Positions 53,796 to 58,425 of a stretch of 58,425 nucleotides of DNA are shown piece by piece; the first letter of the stretch is position 1, and the number at the start of each line of letters is the position of its first letter. Under the pieces are notes generated by a model. It searched no databases and was not told the DNA's origin. It was given only the letters and a program-made list of their open reading frames with translations. This stretch comes from Beijerinckiaceae bacterium (GTDB taxonomy: Bacteria > Pseudomonadota > Alphaproteobacteria > Rhizobiales > Beijerinckiaceae): the NCBI GenBank assembly GCA_947478405.1, contig CANJVX010000016.1, positions 1 through 58,425 on the forward strand, given 5' to 3'. Made by a program: the position numbers and the translations under genes.

Positions 53796-54634
53796 AGCCG
53801 CTTGATCGCGACGATCTCGCCAAAAGATTTGTCACCAATGCGTTGGCGCGCATCCGCGAAGGGCTCGGAGACAACTTGCATGTGATGGCCATTGGCATGC
53901 AGCAAGCGATGAGCATCTTGCAACAGGCCGACATGGCCTTTCCAGAAAACCAGATCACCGCGCCGCAGCCCCGCACCATCAGGCACGGTCTCGCCAAGTT
54001 CGGCCTGCATCATATCCGTATCGCGCGGCGCCGCTATGCCCGCTGTCTGCAAAGCAATTTGTACGAGGCCCGAGCAATCGAGCCCTAAGCAGGTTTTACC
54101 GCCCCAGAGATAGGGCATGCCAATGAAACTCTCTGCGGTTGCAACAAAATCGGGGCGCATTTCTTCGCGCAAGCTCAAATGCGAGGCCCAAATGAAAAGA
54201 CCGCTTGTGACTTGCACAAAGTCGCCGCGCAGCATGCGCATTTCGACTTTTGCGCCCATGGGCAAAGCACAGATAGGCGGCGACTTCATATCGGGTGTCG
54301 CGTAAAGAAATGTGCGCGGTACATGAACATAATGGGTCGGATTGACCGGCATAGTATGCAGGGAATCGGCAGCCATATAGCCAACATAACCATCACTGAC
54401 GAGCTGCCCCCAGGCCCAGCCCTCGTCAATGTCATAGATGATGACCTCTTCGCCATGCAGCACTTGCGTATCAAGGCTGCAATCACTCGCCGGGCGTGCA
54501 CGCAGCGCGATGGCCTCATCGATGACGCGCATGCTGCGGCCCTCGACATAATGTTTTGCGGGCACAAAACCCTTCAGATGAATGGCAGCAAGATCCTCGC
54601 GCGCAGGCGTGCGACGACGGTCGTAATCGCTCAT
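53792..54634 (-). CDS. NlpC/P60 cysteine peptidase with N-terminal SH3 domain
   Basis: A 280-residue peptidase predicted to cut murein peptides. An SH3-like region (about 45-160) precedes the NlpC/P60 domain. In that domain GLDCSGLVQIAL holds the nucleophile Cys, GHVGLLQDAHRLLHANGHHM, split over two strands, the catalytic His and a following His. No signal peptide is seen, which fits the cytosolic murein-peptide recycling members. ATG 54634 overlaps the MarR stop by one base (TAATG). Length is normal. Confidence 0.92.
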   Translation of the reverse strand: MSDYDRRRTPAREDLAAIHLKGFVPAKHYVEGRSMRVIDEAIALRARPASDCSLDTQVLHGEEVIIYDIDEGWAWGQLVSDGYVGYMAADSLHTMPVNPTHYVHVPRTFLYATPDMKSPPICALPMGAKVEMRMLRGDFVQVTSGLFIWASHLSLREEMRPDFVATAESFIGMPYLWGGKTCLGLDCSGLVQIALQTAGIAAPRDTDMMQAELGETVPDGAGLRRGDLVFWKGHVGLLQDAHRLLHANGHHMQVVSEPFADARQRIGDKSFGEIVAIKRL

Positions 54635-55008
54635 TACACCTCTTCTCCAGTTTCTAATTCCGCTGCTTTGCGTGCCACCATATCACCCAGTTTTTCGACA
54701 TAGAGCGCACCTTTCACCGTGCGCTGGATGATGACATTGCGCATATCCGTCTCATCACGGCGCCGCGCAATGATGGCTTGCTTGCCCATGGCATCAAGCG
54801 CGCGTGTGATGACGGGCTTGGTGACACCAAGCTTTTGGGCAAGTCCGCGCACTGTATGCGGTGGGCGCTCCAGATAGACCGTGAGCAGAATGGCTAATTG
54901 GCGATGGGTAAAATCTGCCATGCCATCGGGCTTGGTCTCGCGCACCATAGCCAGCGTAATGTCATGCAACAGGTCGAGGCCCTGTTGCGGCTTCATCTCG
55001 ATCGACAT
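54634..55008 (-). CDS. MarR-family winged-helix regulator
   Basis: A small transcription factor of 124 residues. The winged helix-turn-helix reads FTHRQLAILLTVYLERPPHT, then VRGLAQKLGVTKPVITRALDAMG and the wing IARRRDETDMRNVII. It may control its own operon with the NlpC/P60 peptidase and, possibly, leucyl aminopeptidase; the ligand is unknown. It starts 33 bases after the aminopeptidase stop. Confidence 0.9.
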   Translation of the reverse strand: MSIEMKPQQGLDLLHDITLAMVRETKPDGMADFTHRQLAILLTVYLERPPHTVRGLAQKLGVTKPVITRALDAMGKQAIIARRRDETDMRNVIIQRTVKGALYVEKLGDMVARKAAELETGEEV

Positions 55009-55041
55009 GGCAGCTCCGCTTGGCTCACACTCATTACACGA

Positions 55042-56430
55042 TCAGCCATAGCGCTTTTCAAGCAGCGCATAGAGAAGACGCGCTGTTTGTGTCTCACCGC
55101 CTTCCGGTCGACCCGGCTTGGTGGATGGGTTCCACCCATAAAGATCGAAGTGAACCCAAGCGCCAGCGCCTTCCACAAAACGGCGCAGGAAAAGCGCGGC
55201 TGTGACCGAACCCGCGAATGGCCCGCTCGACACATTATTTAGATCGGCTACTTTGCTGTCGAGCAGAGAATCATAAGCCTCCCAAAGCGGCAAGCGCCAG
55301 ATGGGATCATGCTCCGCCATGCCAATCTCGGCCATCTCGGCAGCCAGCGCATCATCTGCTGTGTAAAATGGTGGCAGGTCCGGCCCAAGTGCCACCCGCG
55401 CTGCGCCCGTCAATGTGGCAAAATCCAGCAGCAAATCCGGCTTTTCTTCCACCGCCAGCGCGAGCGCATCGGCCAAAATGAGGCGGCCTTCCGCATCCGT
55501 ATTACCAATCTCGACATTCAGTCCCTTGCGGCTGGCAACCACATCCCCCGGACGGAAACTATTCGCCGACACAGAATTTTCAACAATGGGAATCAGGACA
55601 CGCAGGCGCACAGGCAATTTTGCGTCCATGACCATATGCGCCAGAGCGAGAGCCGTCGCTGCGCCGGCCATATCTTTTTTCATTAACAACATGGCGCTGG
55701 AGGGCTTGATGTCGAGCCCGCCCGTATCAAAGCATACGCCCTTGCCCACAAGAGTGACCTTGGGTGCATCGGGTGGGCCGAAAACAAAATCCACCAGACG
55801 CGGCGCTTCGGCCGCGGCCCGCCCCACTGCATGGATGAGCGGAAAATTATATTTCAGCAGATCATCCCCCTCGATAACACAGGGCTTCAGTCCGTAACGC
55901 TTGCCCAATTCGCAGGCGGCTTTTTCAAGCGCGGAGGGCCCCATGTCATTAGCGGGTGTGTTGACAAGATCTCGCGCGAGCGTGACGCCCGCAATGATAC
56001 GGCGCAAGCGCACACCATCCACCCCCGACGGGCACACAAGTTGTGGCTGCTCACCCGACGCTTTGCGATAGCGCGTGAAACGATAGGCCGACAGGCACCA
56101 AGCCAATGCAGCAAGCTCGGCAGCTTTCGCCCCACCGGGCAGATCGGCGAATTCATACGTGCCCGCGGGCAGAAGTGTGGCGAGTTTGCCTGGCAAAAAT
56201 GTATCGGCCTTCGGCGCGCCCACGTGATCCAACCCAAAGAGCACGCAAGCCAGCGTTCCATCTGGAGCTGGCAACAGACAATGGCGGCCCGCTTTAGGCT
56301 CAAACCCGCTGGCTTTGGCAAAAGCCAATGCCTGACCACCCAATGCTCCTGAGGTCGCCTCCCATGTATCGGCTGTGACAAAGCGGATCGGAGTCACAGG
56401 CCCGGCCGGGCGTTGGTCAATGAGCAGCAT
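55042..56430 (-). CDS. leucyl aminopeptidase family (M17) protein
   Basis: A 462-residue M17 zinc aminopeptidase. The catalytic core is VTLVGKGVCFDTGGLDIKPS, split at about 226-245, with MKKDMAGAA and the signature NTDAEGRLILADAL. The N-terminal domain is divergent, as in PepB-like members. It releases N-terminal residues from peptides in the cytosol. With the MarR regulator and an NlpC/P60 peptidase it forms a peptide-processing operon on the minus strand. Confidence 0.93.
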   Translation of the reverse strand: MLLIDQRPAGPVTPIRFVTADTWEATSGALGGQALAFAKASGFEPKAGRHCLLPAPDGTLACVLFGLDHVGAPKADTFLPGKLATLLPAGTYEFADLPGGAKAAELAALAWCLSAYRFTRYRKASGEQPQLVCPSGVDGVRLRRIIAGVTLARDLVNTPANDMGPSALEKAACELGKRYGLKPCVIEGDDLLKYNFPLIHAVGRAAAEAPRLVDFVFGPPDAPKVTLVGKGVCFDTGGLDIKPSSAMLLMKKDMAGAATALALAHMVMDAKLPVRLRVLIPIVENSVSANSFRPGDVVASRKGLNVEIGNTDAEGRLILADALALAVEEKPDLLLDFATLTGAARVALGPDLPPFYTADDALAAEMAEIGMAEHDPIWRLPLWEAYDSLLDSKVADLNNVSSGPFAGSVTAALFLRRFVEGAGAWVHFDLYGWNPSTKPGRPEGGETQTARLLYALLEKRYG

Positions 56431-56533
56431 GTGCTTTTCCCTCTTTACTTTTGGGCAGATACTTTAAGAGATCGTTAGGGTTAATTTTTTATTGTCGTCT
56501 GGTTCTTTTCTTCATTTTCGGCGGGATTTCGCC

Positions 56534-57412
56534 ATGCTCTTCTCCGCGCGGTTTCGCGCACAGGCTAAAATAATATGTCTTGCCTCTCTCTTGGCGGCCC
56601 CACTCACGGGCTGCGGCTCACTCGCGCTCACGACCCCGCTGACAGAGCAGATTAACGCAAGCCTACCCTCAGATGAAAGCGGCCTTCGACGCTATTCCGA
56701 CGAACTTGGTCGCCGCTATGATAGCAACCCGGCTGATCGCGAAACCGTGCTCGCCTATGCGGCCGTGCTGCGCAAGCTACGGCAAACAGCCCAGGCTGTC
56801 GCCGTGCTGCAGCGCGAGGCGGCGCGCAACCCAGAAGATCTCGACGTGCTCGGTGCCTATGGCAAAGCCTTGGCCGATGTCGGGCGATTTCAGGAAGCCG
56901 CGGATGTTTTAACCCGCGCCCATACGCCCGAGCGACCCAACTGGTCGATTCTCTCCGCACAAGGCTCCGTTGCCGATCGCCTTGGCGATCATGCACAAGC
57001 ACAGGCTTTTTATGAGGCCGCGTTGGCCATCATGCCGGATGAGCCCTCGATCCTCTCCAACCTCGGCCTGTCCTTCGCGCTGTCACGTGATCTGGAGCGC
57101 GCCGAAGACGTGTCACGGCGCGCCGCCAATCTCCCCGCCGCCGATATGCGCGTGCGACAAAATTTTGCACTCGTTCTCGCCCTACGCGGAAAATTTGTTG
57201 AGGCCGAGGACATCTCACGCCGCGATTTACGACCAGAAGAGGCTGCACAGAATATAGCCGACATTCGCGCCAGCATGGCGCAATCCGACACGTGGAAAAC
57301 ACTGCGTCAATCAAGCCGGAATGAGCCGCCCCGCATCAATCTCTCGACCGCGCCCAAGCGCGCCGCACAACCCGCCCGCAGCAATAGCCCCGAATTACGC
57401 AAGGGCCTTTAA
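56534..57412 (+). CDS. tadD: TadD-like tetratricopeptide lipoprotein of the tad pilus
   Basis: A 292-residue lipoprotein. The lipobox LTGC lies near residue 26 after a hydrophobic signal. TPR repeats run from about 60 to 200 (NPEDLDVLGAYGKALADVGR, AQAFYEAALAIMPDEPSILS). The C-terminal 50 residues are Pro/Ser-rich. TadD is a pilotin-like protein for Flp pilus secretin assembly. ATG 56534 is chosen because it gives the lipoprotein signal. It ends with a 4-base tail-to-tail overlap with tadC. Confidence 0.88.
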   Translation: MLFSARFRAQAKIICLASLLAAPLTGCGSLALTTPLTEQINASLPSDESGLRRYSDELGRRYDSNPADRETVLAYAAVLRKLRQTAQAVAVLQREAARNPEDLDVLGAYGKALADVGRFQEAADVLTRAHTPERPNWSILSAQGSVADRLGDHAQAQAFYEAALAIMPDEPSILSNLGLSFALSRDLERAEDVSRRAANLPAADMRVRQNFALVLALRGKFVEAEDISRRDLRPEEAAQNIADIRASMAQSDTWKTLRQSSRNEPPRINLSTAPKRAAQPARSNSPELRKGL

Positions 57413-58374
57413 AAGAAATTTTCCATCCCCTGCGAAATAGCAGGGCCAAGGATAACAACGAAGAGAACCGGCAAAAAGAAGATAATCATCGGCACTGTGG
57501 GTTTAGGTGGCAAAGCAGCTGCCTTCCGTTCCGCTTCAGCCATGCGCGTATCACGACTTTCCTGAGCGACCATGCGCAGGGCATTCGCCAACGGCGTGCC
57601 ATAGCGCTCAGCCTGATTGAGCACGGTCACAATCTGGCGCACTGATTCAATATCCACCCGTCGCGCCAGATTTTCATAGGCAAGCCGACGATCAGGCAAA
57701 AAAGAAAGCTCCGCTGTGGTGAGTATCAGCTCCTCTGCCAAAGCCACCGATTGGCGCCCGATTTCTTCTGATACCCGACGGAACGCATTTTCAATCGAAA
57801 TGCCGGCTTCCACACAAATGAGCAGAAGATCGAGAGCATCGGGGAAGGCGCGGCGGATCGTTTCGCGCCGCTGCGCGGTGATCTTGTCGAGATAAAGCTC
57901 AGGAATTTTGATGCCAATATACAAGATAGCGATCAAAGCACTGATCCGAATGAGCGCTGAATAGCCCATATCATTGAAGAAAAAGAGATAGACGAGCCCC
58001 ACAAGAAACAATCCAAAGGGGACAATCGCCCGAAACAGAATAAAGGCTGATTGAGCTGAAGAACCGCGATAACCCGCCGCGGCCAATTTCACAGCTGCAT
58101 TTTCAATACCAAACCATTGCGCCAAGCGGAACGATTTGACGATGCCTTTCATAAAGGGTTTTTCTTCCACACGAAGGCTATGTCCGCGCACCAGACGATC
58201 ACGCTCACGCAGCCGGATGCGATCGCGCTCGAAAGTAACCGATTTCAAACGCTTTTGCAGCGGATCAGACGCGATAAAGGGCATAGCAATAGCCACTACA
58301 CTTGCCCCCGCGCAGGTGAAGACCAGAATCTGCACCAAAAGATCAGGGTCTTTGAAAAGATCGATCAGAAACAT
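57409..58374 (-). CDS. tadC: TadC-like type II secretion F-domain protein of the tad pilus
   Basis: A 321-residue inner-membrane platform protein of the Flp/Tad pilus. An N-terminal helix (about 14-34), a pair of helices at about 118-160 and a C-terminal helix flank the T2SSF domain. The domain contains RAFPDALDLLLICVEAGISI, ENAFRRVSEEIG, LNQAERYGTPLANALRMVA and RKAAALPPKPTVPMIIFFLP. It follows tadB by 7 bases. Confidence 0.92.
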   Translation of the reverse strand: MFLIDLFKDPDLLVQILVFTCAGASVVAIAMPFIASDPLQKRLKSVTFERDRIRLRERDRLVRGHSLRVEEKPFMKGIVKSFRLAQWFGIENAAVKLAAAGYRGSSAQSAFILFRAIVPFGLFLVGLVYLFFFNDMGYSALIRISALIAILYIGIKIPELYLDKITAQRRETIRRAFPDALDLLLICVEAGISIENAFRRVSEEIGRQSVALAEELILTTAELSFLPDRRLAYENLARRVDIESVRQIVTVLNQAERYGTPLANALRMVAQESRDTRMAEAERKAAALPPKPTVPMIIFFLPVLFVVILGPAISQGMENFF

Positions 58375-58381
58375 CGGCGCC

Positions 58382-58425
58382 CTAGAAATCGAAAGAGATC
58401 ATGCGCTTCATCACAAGAATGCCCA
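58382..58425 (-). CDS. tadB: C-terminal end of TadB-like protein, cut by the right edge
   Basis: The last 14 codons (GILVMKRMISFDF and stop TAG at 58384-58382) are seen. A hydrophobic end followed by MKRMISFDF is the usual TadB terminus, and tadB precedes tadC in tad operons. The rest lies beyond the window. Confidence 0.65.
   Translation of the reverse strand, partial: GILVMKRMISFDF

Overview
This window is a chromosomal segment of an alphaproteobacterium, most likely of the Hyphomicrobiales (Rhizobiales). The evidence is gene content and order: hisZ-hisG, rpmH-rnpA-yidC-ysxC-argB, ffs-dnaX-ybaB-recR, def-fmt-truA facing dapD-dapE, a CycM-type cytochrome c divergent from kdsB-pheA, and tad pilus genes. 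Further support comes from the intergenic palindromes built on cgtcattgcgag / ctcgcaatgacg, a repeat type common in this order. Most genes are GC-rich, tightly packed and often overlap their neighbour by 1 or 4 bases. No phage, IS element or CRISPR array is visible.

Region 1 (1-11811) is an accessory catabolic neighbourhood. Three gene groups each contain a Bug/TctC-type tripartite tricarboxylate transporter (TTT) binding protein. One has an aspartate-dehydrogenase-like protein and two short-chain dehydrogenases (SDRs). One has an ornithine-cyclodeaminase-like and a ketopantoate-reductase-like protein. One has a 4,5-dihydroxyphthalate-decarboxylase-like protein, a two-domain VOC dioxygenase-like protein and an alpha/beta hydrolase. 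An ABC-F ATPase gene sits between the first two groups. No TctA/TctB membrane partner and no regulator are present in the window.

Region 2 (about 11812-14100) is a visibly AT-rich island whose right side faces the 3' end of a tRNA-Arg(ACG) gene. It holds a CxxCxxCC (YkgJ-like) protein, a GNAT-fold protein resembling aminoacyl-tRNA-protein transferases, and a convergent SET-domain methyltransferase-like protein. It looks like a protein-modification cassette and is the best candidate here for an undescribed system.

Region 3 (14423-28267) is mostly housekeeping: an orphan sensor kinase, TVP38 and NnrU membrane proteins, hisG-hisZ, a cupin, the rpmH-rnpA-yidC-ysxC-argB-nucleotidase block, and the folate genes folP-folB-folK with a NADH pyrophosphatase. 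A toxin-antitoxin pair with a clear operator palindrome follows (28440-29151).

Region 4 (29211-40744) carries the 4.5S RNA, dnaX-ybaB-recR, rmuC, def-fmt-truA, dapD-DUF805-dapE, kdsB-pheA and cycM. Region 5 (40884-53795) joins a YejABEF peptide importer to phosphopentomutase and continues, after gamma-glutamyltranspeptidase and a DUF1194 protein on the other strand, with cdd-punA-deoC-deoA. Together deoB, cdd, punA, deoC and deoA cover nucleoside breakdown to acetaldehyde and glyceraldehyde 3-phosphate. Region 6 (53792-58425) has a leucyl aminopeptidase-MarR-NlpC/P60 operon and the tad genes tadD, tadC and the end of tadB.
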